Shown: in pieces, positions 32,307 through 38,873 of the stretch
Numbering within the stretch: the first letter of the stretch is position 1
How the letters are laid out: each line of letters begins with the position of its first letter
IMG/VR virus record: IMGVR_UViG_3300021375_000062
Coordinates: 1 to 41,539 of that record
Source: a virus
Length of the DNA stretch: 41,539 bases
Reading direction: 5' to 3' (one strand)
Position numbers and translations under genes: made by a program
The notes under the pieces: model-generated
What the model was told of the DNA's origin: nothing
Database searches by the model: none
What the model saw: the letters and a program-made list of their open reading frames with translations, nothing else

Positions 32307-32334
32307 AAGCTTGCCCTAACAGGGTGAGCTTTTT
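32307..32334 (+). terminator. Terminator after the tail tube gene
   Basis: AAGCTTGCCCT (32307-32317) pairs with AGGGTGAGCTT (32321-32331) through nine Watson-Crick and two G-T pairs around a three-base loop, followed by a short T run. Confidence 0.8.
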
Positions 32335-32365
32335 ATATTCCATTATTACAAGAGGAGTTCTTTGA

Positions 32366-32378
32366 TATAATATAAATA
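32366..32378 (+). promoter_or_regulatory. Candidate promoter with a forward TATAAATA
   Basis: TATAAT at 32366-32371 overlaps TATAAATA at 32371-32378, just five bases before the ATG at 32384. This is the only place where the T4 late core stands in the forward direction next to a gene. The TATAAT could alternatively be a host-type -10 box (no well-spaced -35 is seen). Confidence 0.3.
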
Positions 32379-32383
32379 AAACT

Positions 32384-32689
32384 ATGGAAACACTATCTTT
32401 TACTTTAGGTGTGCTTGCAGTGATTGATCTTTTGATCGTTGTAGGTACGTTTTTGGTCTTAAAGGCTTTGAACATCACCCGCAAACAAGCGGAAAACACT
32501 CAACGAGAGCTAGATGCTAACGTTAGAGAGTTACATTATGAGCTAGAACGCTCTCGAAATGATTTACATGATCATATTAACCGTGTTGAAGAACAAGTTG
32601 TTCGACACACCGACTCTCGAGTCGATAAACTAGAATCTAAAGTGTACAAAGATTTTGATCTTTTTAGTACACAAGGTAAAAATTATTAA
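32384..32689 (+). CDS. Membrane-anchored coiled-coil protein
   Basis: A protein of 101 residues with one transmembrane helix near the N-terminus (about 5-28) and a charged coiled coil after it. It lies alone between the tube terminator and the next late-type element. Seven of its eight Arg codons are CGN, whereas neighbouring genes use AGA much more, so it may have been acquired separately. Architecture resembles an inner-membrane spanin or a small membrane regulator; no family is recognised. A membrane protein inside the tail operon is out of place for a virion part. Confidence 0.7.
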   Translation: METLSFTLGVLAVIDLLIVVGTFLVLKALNITRKQAENTQRELDANVRELHYELERSRNDLHDHINRVEEQVVRHTDSRVDKLESKVYKDFDLFSTQGKNY

Positions 32690-32716
32690 TTAATCCATCA
32701 AAGACTCCTCTTTGTA

Positions 32717-32726
32717 ATATTTATAT
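32717..32726 (+). promoter_or_regulatory. Late-type element (ATATTTATAT) before the gp26-like gene
   Basis: It matches the consensus except for the last base and ends 31 bases before the ATG at 32758. Confidence 0.5.
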
Positions 32727-32757
32727 ATAACAATATAGTTACAATTAAATAAAAATT

Positions 32758-33486
32758 ATGAGCGAATTTAAATTACCTACTGAAGTCATTGAACTTCCAT
32801 CTAAAGGTTTACTTTACCCTGAAGGATCCGAATTAGCAAAAGGTACACTTGAAATGAAATATATGACAGCTAAGGAAGAAGACATCCTTACAAACCAATC
32901 ATATATCCAGAAAGGAACTGTACTTGATAGATTAATGAAAGCCCTTATTATATCTAAAATCAGCTATGATGATCTATTAATTGGAGACAAAAACGCAGTT
33001 ATGGTGGCTGCCCGTATTTTAGGATATGGTAAAGACTATTCATTCTCAATTTTAGGTGAAGACCACACAGTAGATTTATCTACACTTGAAAGTAAAACAC
33101 TTAATGATGAGCTATTTAAGGACGGTAAAAACAACTTTGAATTTACTCTACCCCACTCTGGCAATAAAATTACGTTCAAGCTTTTAACACACAAGGACGA
33201 GCAGAGTATTAACAGAGAATTAGAGGGACTTAAAAAGATCAACAAAGATAATTCCCCTGAACTCACTACTCGGCTCAAATATCTTATTACTTCAGTTGAA
33301 GGAAAAACAGAAATTAAAGATATCCGAGAATTTATCGATAACTATCTGCTAGCCAGGGACTCAAGAGCCTTAAGAGAATATATTAAAGAAATTCAACCAG
33401 ATGTTGACCTAACTTTTTTTCCCGATGGAGAGTCAACTAGAGTCAATATCCCAGTTGGGGTTAGCTTTTTTTGGCCTGACGCTTGA
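32758..33486 (+). CDS. gp26: Baseplate hub / tail assembly chaperone (T4 gp26-like)
   Basis: A protein of 242 residues (T4 gp26 208). The opening E-V-I-E-L-P-S-K-G-L-L-Y-P-E-G-S and the region M-K-Y-M-T-A-K-E-E-D-I-L-T fit the T4 baseplate-hub assembly family. Its end overlaps the next reading frame by 62 bases and includes a run of seven T followed by CCC (33414-33423), a possible frameshift site. Located directly before the tape measure, the place where tail assembly chaperones lie in most long-tailed phages. Confidence 0.75.
   Translation: MSEFKLPTEVIELPSKGLLYPEGSELAKGTLEMKYMTAKEEDILTNQSYIQKGTVLDRLMKALIISKISYDDLLIGDKNAVMVAARILGYGKDYSFSILGEDHTVDLSTLESKTLNDELFKDGKNNFEFTLPHSGNKITFKLLTHKDEQSINRELEGLKKINKDNSPELTTRLKYLITSVEGKTEIKDIREFIDNYLLARDSRALREYIKEIQPDVDLTFFPDGESTRVNIPVGVSFFWPDA
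33414..33423 (+). promoter_or_regulatory. Possible programmed frameshift site T7-CCC
   Basis: In the gp26-like frame the codons are ACT TTT TTT CCC GAT. A +1 slip (Phe tRNA moving from TTT to TTC) or a -2 slip within the T run both lead into the downstream frame, which is open from 33413 after a TAA at 33410-33412. It would fuse the gp26-like protein to the following ORF. Confidence 0.4.
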
Positions 33487-33772
33487 TAACGTTCCCCAAG
33501 CTAGAGCAGCAATTTTTACCCAAATACATGAAATAGTCTTCCACGGAAAAGGTGGATATAGTTGGCATGATGTTTACAACATGCCAATTTGGCTTCGTCG
33601 TTTTACTTTTAATAAAATTAATGAATTCTACAATAAAGAAAATGAAGAATATGAGAATTCAAAATCAGGTGGTAAAGGTGTTAAAAACCTAGTAACCCCC
33701 TCTGGTAAAGTAAACACCCCCGAATTCCTAAAAACTAGCAAGCAATATAAAAAACCATCAAGTTATAAATAG
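33425..33772 (+). CDS. Tail assembly chaperone second frame (possibly frameshift-expressed)
   Basis: A protein of up to 115 residues with A-R-A-A-I-F-T-Q-I-H-E-I-V-F-H-G-K-G-G and W-H-D-V-Y-N-M-P-I-W-L-R-R-F-T-F-N-K-I as its core, then a Lys- and Ser-rich tail. The ATG at 33425 has no good ribosome site and lies within the upstream gene. Production as a C-terminal extension of the gp26-like protein through the T7-CCC site is as likely as independent initiation. Such two-frame pairs before the tape measure are usual for tail chaperones. Confidence 0.7.
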   Translation: MESQLESISQLGLAFFGLTLDNVPQARAAIFTQIHEIVFHGKGGYSWHDVYNMPIWLRRFTFNKINEFYNKENEEYENSKSGGKGVKNLVTPSGKVNTPEFLKTSKQYKKPSSYK

Positions 33773-33785
33773 ATTATATTTTTAA

Positions 33786-33795
33786 ATATTTATAA
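33786..33795 (+). promoter_or_regulatory. Late-type element ATATTTATAA before the tape measure gene
   Basis: An exact copy 13 bases after the chaperone stop and 14 bases before the ATG at 33810. Another ATG at 33800, in a different frame, opens only seven codons and ends at 33823, overlapping the true start. Confidence 0.6.
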
Positions 33796-33809
33796 CAAAA
33801 TGCCTATAA

Positions 33810-36263
33810 ATGGGAAAACTTAATGATAGTTTAGAAAATGCTAAAAAACAGGTTGCTAAATTAGTTAAAGATTTAGAAAAAATAACTAAAAAACCTGCTG
33901 CTACCTTTGACATTAATAATTTAAAACAAGCTAATGCTGCTATTTCTACCTTAGAATCAGCAATAGATGCGGCTGTTACAAAAGCATATGACTTAGAAGT
34001 AGGATTTGGTGGAATTGCATCAGCTATAGGTGCGTCCCTAGCTGAAATGGACAAATCAAATAATGCTACTAATAGAACTGTTAAAGCTATGAGGGGCATA
34101 AAAAGCATCACTCAGGATTTAGCAAACGATCAAGCAGGATTAGTACAATTATCTTTAAAAGAGTTACAAAATAAAGAAAATAAGTTAAAAACCTTATCTA
34201 AAGAAGCAAAACAACAAGCTAGTGTTTTACGTGAAAAATATGGTCTCAATAAAAAGGGAGAAAAATTAAATTCCTCTCAACTAAAGGTTAGATTAGCATC
34301 TTTAAAGTTAAGTGAGGATGAAAAGAGTAAAATTACCGAAATTCTTGCAGCCGAGAAAGAAGGATTACCCGTATTAGATGAGGCTCTTAATAAAACCAAA
34401 AAAAGAATAGAATATGAAAAAGACATTAACAAAAAGTTAGGGATTACTGGGGGTTTATTAAAGGGTATATCAAAAATCCCTATTTTAGGTGATGTTTTTG
34501 ATGCTAATGAAGCAGTTAGCGAAATGGATAAACATCTTCGTGCAGGAGGTTCATCAGTAGGAGCTTTAGGAGTAGGTTTTGCAAATATAGGAAAACAAAT
34601 ATCTGTAGGTATACTAAACCCCGCCAATCTTGTTTTAACAGCTTTTACATTTTTTATAAAAGCTTTAGTACAAGGAGATAAACAAGTTGGAGAAATGGCG
34701 AAAAGTCTAAACCTAACTTATCAAGAAGCTAATAAAGTCAGAGGAGAATTAACCCAAATGGCTCAACAATCAGAATATACAGCTGTTACTACCTCAAGAA
34801 TGGCTGAATCTCTATCAACTATTAATTCCACTTTTGGTACTACAGCTGAAATATCTAGAGAAAATTTAGATACCTTCTCACTTTTGAGAGATACGGCTGG
34901 AATGACAAATGAAGAAATTATATCTTTATATGGTTTTTCAAAATTAACAGGTAAAGAATTAAAAGATAGTGCAGAAAGTTTCCAAGCCTCAGCAAAAGCA
35001 GCAGCATTCCAAGCTAACGTAGCAATTAACACTAAAAAGTTAATGGCTGATATTTCAAAAACCTCTAAAAGATTTCAATTGTCTATTGAGGGTGGAGAAG
35101 CAGGTTTAGCTAAAGCTATGGTAAATGCCAAGCTTTTAGGAGTAGAAATGAGTACTGTAGAAAATATAGCAGACTCATTATTAGATTTTGAATCCTCAAT
35201 AGAAGCAGAACTTTCTGCAGAGTTACTTTTAGGTAAGAATATTAATTTAGAAAAAGCAAGACAAGCAGCCTTATCTAATGATTTAGCAACATTAGCAAGT
35301 GAAATAAGTAGAGAAGCTGGTTCTGCTGCTGAATTCAATTTGATGAATCGTATCCAACAAGAGGCCATAGCTAAAGCCGTTGGTATGACTGCTAGTGGGT
35401 TATCGGATGCTTTATTTGAACAAGAAGCACTTGCAGACCTTGGGAGACAGTTAGATGATGATGAAAAAAGAGCTTTTGAAACACTTAAAGAAAAATATGG
35501 AGTTGAGGAAGCAACCAAAAGAATGAAAGAGGGTCAATTAGAATCTCTAGTAGCACAACAATCAACAGCCGAAAAATTTCATGACATTATGTTACAGGTT
35601 CAAGAAATATTTGTAGGTATGACCGAACCTGTTTTAGGTTTAGTTAATGGTATTGCAGATATGGTAGGGGGTGCTGAAAATTTATCAAGTATTCTAAAAG
35701 TTATAGCAGGGGTTTATATAGCTATTCGGGGAGCTCAAGCTATATCTTTATTATTAACTAAAAAAAAGCAAACTGAAGAAATTAAGATTTTAGGAATAAA
35801 AGTTGGCCAAGCCGCAGCAGCATCAATAATTAACCCAGTAGCGGCCCTTGCCGGAATATTATTAGCAGCAACCGTTGGAAGTCTTATATACTCTGCAGCG
35901 AAAGGTAACGACATCATGTCCCCAGGTGGAAGCTCCTCAGGCTATGGCAACCGCACCCTATTTGGACCAGAAGGAGCTATTCAATTAAACAATAAAGATA
36001 CTGTAATAGCAGGAACAAATTTATTTGGAAATGATGTTAAATCAGAACCAGGTAAAGCTACAGAAATGGTTGGAAAAGGGGAAATTAAAGTTAAATCTGA
36101 TGGAGGTGGAAAAGTAGATCTAACCCAAACTAACGCTCTTCTACAACGGCTTATTGATACTAACTTACAAGTCATTAAAGTAATCCAAACCGAAGGATCC
36201 GTATTATTAGACGGACAAAAAGTAGGTGAAGCACTTAAATTAGGTGCTTATATAATAAATTAG
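33810..36263 (+). CDS. Tape measure protein
   Basis: A protein of 817 residues, helical and coiled-coil through most of its length, with hydrophobic segments at about 270-290, 630-650 and 672-698. The C-terminal region D-I-M-S-P-G-G-S-S-S-G-Y-G-N-R-T-L-F-G-P-E-G-A-I followed by N-N-K-D-T-V-I-A-G-T-N-L-F is a signature of tape measure proteins in this phage group. It sets tail length inside the tube (T4 gp29 role). The stop codon arises within a short tandem duplication (36237-36272), so the last residues differ from the likely ancestral end. Confidence 0.9.
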   Translation: MGKLNDSLENAKKQVAKLVKDLEKITKKPAATFDINNLKQANAAISTLESAIDAAVTKAYDLEVGFGGIASAIGASLAEMDKSNNATNRTVKAMRGIKSITQDLANDQAGLVQLSLKELQNKENKLKTLSKEAKQQASVLREKYGLNKKGEKLNSSQLKVRLASLKLSEDEKSKITEILAAEKEGLPVLDEALNKTKKRIEYEKDINKKLGITGGLLKGISKIPILGDVFDANEAVSEMDKHLRAGGSSVGALGVGFANIGKQISVGILNPANLVLTAFTFFIKALVQGDKQVGEMAKSLNLTYQEANKVRGELTQMAQQSEYTAVTTSRMAESLSTINSTFGTTAEISRENLDTFSLLRDTAGMTNEEIISLYGFSKLTGKELKDSAESFQASAKAAAFQANVAINTKKLMADISKTSKRFQLSIEGGEAGLAKAMVNAKLLGVEMSTVENIADSLLDFESSIEAELSAELLLGKNINLEKARQAALSNDLATLASEISREAGSAAEFNLMNRIQQEAIAKAVGMTASGLSDALFEQEALADLGRQLDDDEKRAFETLKEKYGVEEATKRMKEGQLESLVAQQSTAEKFHDIMLQVQEIFVGMTEPVLGLVNGIADMVGGAENLSSILKVIAGVYIAIRGAQAISLLLTKKKQTEEIKILGIKVGQAAAASIINPVAALAGILLAATVGSLIYSAAKGNDIMSPGGSSSGYGNRTLFGPEGAIQLNNKDTVIAGTNLFGNDVKSEPGKATEMVGKGEIKVKSDGGGKVDLTQTNALLQRLIDTNLQVIKVIQTEGSVLLDGQKVGEALKLGAYIIN

Positions 36264-36272
36264 GTGCTTATA
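36237..36272 (+). repeat. Tandem duplication at the tape measure stop codon
   Basis: Sixteen identical bases (AAATTAGGTGCTTATA) at 36237-36252 and 36257-36272, separated by four bases. Copy 1 reads K-L-G-A-Y then I-I-N and TAG; copy 2, if joined directly, would read K-L-G-A-Y-N-I-G and TAA (36281-36283). Confidence 0.9.
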
Positions 36273-36327
36273 ATATTGGATAATACATCATTAGTGTTAA
36301 AGAAGAATTAAAACACAATAAACTTCA

Positions 36328-36337
36328 ATATTTATAA
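36328..36337 (+). promoter_or_regulatory. Late-type element ATATTTATAA before the baseplate genes
   Basis: An exact copy 64 bases after the tape measure stop and 22 bases before the ATG at 36360. The genes to the window end follow without another exact copy. Confidence 0.6.
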
Positions 36338-36359
36338 TAAAACAATAATAACAATAATT

Positions 36360-36575
36360 ATGGGAATATTAGATAAATTAAACACAGACGGTTCAAGCCT
36401 AAGTTCATTTGATGGTGTAACTCCACCAACAATGCCTAGCGCTAGCCCTCTATCAAACGTTCATGACGAATATTCAATTAATGGAACCCCTACAATACCA
36501 GGATACCCAGCACCCTCAAATTTAGATTTAGACGGAGTAACTCCAGCAAAGTATTTAGACACACCACCTGAATAG
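36360..36575 (+). CDS. Small Pro-rich baseplate-region protein
   Basis: A protein of 71 residues, rich in Pro, Ser, Thr and Asp, with two copies of a D-G-V-T-P unit (18-22 and about 58-62). Its start M-G-I-L-D-K-L resembles the start of the next, much larger protein (M-G-L-L-I-K-L). No family is recognised. It lies nine bases before that gene and may be an assembly partner. Confidence 0.65.
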   Translation: MGILDKLNTDGSSLSSFDGVTPPTMPSASPLSNVHDEYSINGTPTIPGYPAPSNLDLDGVTPAKYLDTPPE

Positions 36576-36584
36576 AAGATATAG

Positions 36585-38552
36585 ATGGGTCTTTTAATAA
36601 AATTAGAGAATGGGGATACTTCCCTTAAATCTCTTAAGTTTGGTAAAGATAGAATTGGTGGGGGAGATAGTGGACAACCATATATCCAAACCCCTATTGA
36701 TGGAGAATCTGGAATATCAACTTCAGGGAATACTGACTTTCTGCTAAGAGGAGGAGTACAAGCTCCTTCACGAGCGGTTGATGATGTTGCTAGATTAACC
36801 AAATATATGTTTAGTAAAAAATCACCTAGTGGTTTATTATTTATAGCTAAACAAAACCTTTTATCAAGAGTATCTCCAAAAACAGAAGCATCTAAAGGTA
36901 TTGGATATGCTGGAGGTAGTTTAAATGCAGGGGTATATACTCCTCTATCTACATTAGCACAAGCAGGTGTAGGATATTTAGGAAGTCATTTAAATAAACA
37001 AGGTCTTAACCCGTTTGATGGATCTCCTCTTTCTATAAATAAGTATGAGGATGTAGCTAAAGAAAATAATGAATTAGATGTTAACACCTTCCCTAAAGAA
37101 AAAATAACAACTACTTTCACCCAAGACCCATTTCCTGTTACATCTAAAACAGGAACAACCCCTTCTCTATCCATTTCAGAACAGACATCAATTATAGGAG
37201 GATTTAGTAACAGATTATTAGATATTTGGTATAATAAACAGTTTAAATTTAGTAACTCTAATAATGTTGAGATTTATGGAGGTGGACCTGGCTCTATTTT
37301 AGGAATAGGTAAAACTAGAATTAGATTTACAGACCAAAGAACAGGTAACCAAAATGCAGATTTAAGAAAAAGTAAGTTCTTTGATACATTAGAATCTTCC
37401 GGATACTATGATTATGGGGTATTTAATAGACCTAAACCTAAATTTCAAGGAGCATCTATATTTAATGGTAAAACTGTAAGCTCTAAATATGAGGCTATTA
37501 CAGGAGATAACCTTTTAGAAAATTATTCAACCATAAATGAATCTGATGAATTACAAAATTTCCTCATCTCATCAACCAAATCAGGTAGTTTATATGTTGA
37601 GTCTGAAGAAAGTAAAAAACTAAGAGAACGAGGAAGAAAAAAGTCCACTAACACATTATTTAGTGACGATCAAAAAATTGCTGCCCCTAACGACCAACCA
37701 ACATATCTAGTTAGTTTAAATTCTAAATACCCAGATCCAGGTAGCGATTTAAGTGATGCTTTTGCAATAGAAACAAGATTAGCTTTAGGAGACCCTGGAA
37801 GAGTAAAAGGATCATACTCAACCACATCCTCTATAAAAGCAGATATACTAGATAAAATAAATGCTTCCCCTATATACACCAGTGACTCAGGATCAAATGG
37901 AAGAAATTCAAAAGATTACAATGATATAGTATCATTTCGTATTGGAATTATTGACCCAAAAAAACCATCCGACACTCACTATATGAACTTTAGAGCCTAC
38001 ATAGATAGCTTCTCTGATTCATACAATGCTTCATGGAAAGGACAAAAATATATGGGTAGAGCTGAGGAATTTTACAAATATGATGGGTTTGGAAGAGATA
38101 TTTCTTTGGCATTTACTGTTGTAGCTCATTCTCAAGGAGAAATGCATGGAATGTATCAAAAATTAAATTTCCTTGCCTCCTCACTTGCCCCTACATATAC
38201 TACAGCTGGTTATATGGCAGGAAATTTAGCAAAATTAACATTAGGAGATTATATCCATGAACAACCTGGATTTATATCTAGTATTACCTATGATATTCCT
38301 CAAGAATCTTCTTGGGAAATCTCATTAACACCCGAAGGACAAATCTCAGGAACTCAAACCGAAAGAAATGCAGGAAATCCCGATGAATTACCATTTATGA
38401 TTAAAGTCACAGGATTTAAATTCACTCCAATCCACACATTTAGACCAGAAACCCAAACAGACAAACTTACAGATCCAAACAGATTTATAACAAACAACTT
38501 ACCTTTCACCAGAAATTGGCATAGTAAATTAGAACCTCAACCTAAAAAATGA
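36585..38552 (+). CDS. Baseplate structural protein
   Basis: A protein of 655 residues. The N-terminal half is Gly-, Ser- and Asn-rich; the C-terminal part (about 450-640) has M-N-F-R-A-Y-I-D-S-F-S-D-S-Y-N-A-S-W, Y-M-G-R-A-E-E-F-Y-K-Y-D-G-F-G-R-D-I and L-N-F-L-A-S-S-L-A-P-T-Y. This block recurs in baseplate proteins of T4-like marine phages and is reminiscent of tube-like folds, so a tube-initiator (gp48/gp54-like) or hub role is possible. The specific T4 counterpart is not settled. It overlaps the next gene by four bases. Confidence 0.75.
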   Translation: MGLLIKLENGDTSLKSLKFGKDRIGGGDSGQPYIQTPIDGESGISTSGNTDFLLRGGVQAPSRAVDDVARLTKYMFSKKSPSGLLFIAKQNLLSRVSPKTEASKGIGYAGGSLNAGVYTPLSTLAQAGVGYLGSHLNKQGLNPFDGSPLSINKYEDVAKENNELDVNTFPKEKITTTFTQDPFPVTSKTGTTPSLSISEQTSIIGGFSNRLLDIWYNKQFKFSNSNNVEIYGGGPGSILGIGKTRIRFTDQRTGNQNADLRKSKFFDTLESSGYYDYGVFNRPKPKFQGASIFNGKTVSSKYEAITGDNLLENYSTINESDELQNFLISSTKSGSLYVESEESKKLRERGRKKSTNTLFSDDQKIAAPNDQPTYLVSLNSKYPDPGSDLSDAFAIETRLALGDPGRVKGSYSTTSSIKADILDKINASPIYTSDSGSNGRNSKDYNDIVSFRIGIIDPKKPSDTHYMNFRAYIDSFSDSYNASWKGQKYMGRAEEFYKYDGFGRDISLAFTVVAHSQGEMHGMYQKLNFLASSLAPTYTTAGYMAGNLAKLTLGDYIHEQPGFISSITYDIPQESSWEISLTPEGQISGTQTERNAGNPDELPFMIKVTGFKFTPIHTFRPETQTDKLTDPNRFITNNLPFTRNWHSKLEPQPKK

Positions 38553-38860
38553 AAAGATATCAAAATATAGGAAGATTTGCTTCAAGAACATCCCCAACCC
38601 CACAAAGGTATGCAACCACCAAATACCCTGAGATATCTAGATCTTTTGAGGATATATATGTTTATACGGCTATGGGAGATAGATATGATATTTTAGCACT
38701 TTCATATTATGGTGACTCTACTTTATGGTGGATTATATCTAGTGCGAATCCTGAATATGGAAAAGATTCATTAATACCACCACGTGGTATTCAATTAAGA
38801 ATTCCTGCCCCAAGTCGAACTGCTGAAATTATAGCTCAATTTGATTCTATTAATATTTAA
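38549..38860 (+). CDS. gp53: Baseplate wedge protein with LysM-like fold (gp53-like)
   Basis: A protein of 103 residues, half the size of T4 gp53 (196). The core Y-T-A-M-G-D-R-Y-D-I-L-A-L-S-Y-Y-G-D-S-T-L-W-W-I-I (about 39-63), then N-P, then L-I-P-P-R-G-I-Q-L-R-I-P, is the LysM-like pattern of gp53 and of tail proteins that bind sheath or hub. Overlap with both large baseplate genes (start inside the upstream stop) supports membership of the baseplate operon. Confidence 0.8.
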   Translation: MKRYQNIGRFASRTSPTPQRYATTKYPEISRSFEDIYVYTAMGDRYDILALSYYGDSTLWWIISSANPEYGKDSLIPPRGIQLRIPAPSRTAEIIAQFDSINI

Positions 38861-38873
38861 AAAATAAAAAGTT

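Noticed and set aside
33800-33823. Seven-codon frame overlapping the tape measure start
   Set aside because: It is too short to judge and has no distinctive content; kept only as a note on the start choice.
4541-36337. T4-type late promoters driving antisense transcripts from the minus strand
   Set aside because: The motif does read TATAAATA on the minus strand, but there are no minus-strand genes and every copy sits just upstream of a plus-strand gene, so a forward role is far more likely.
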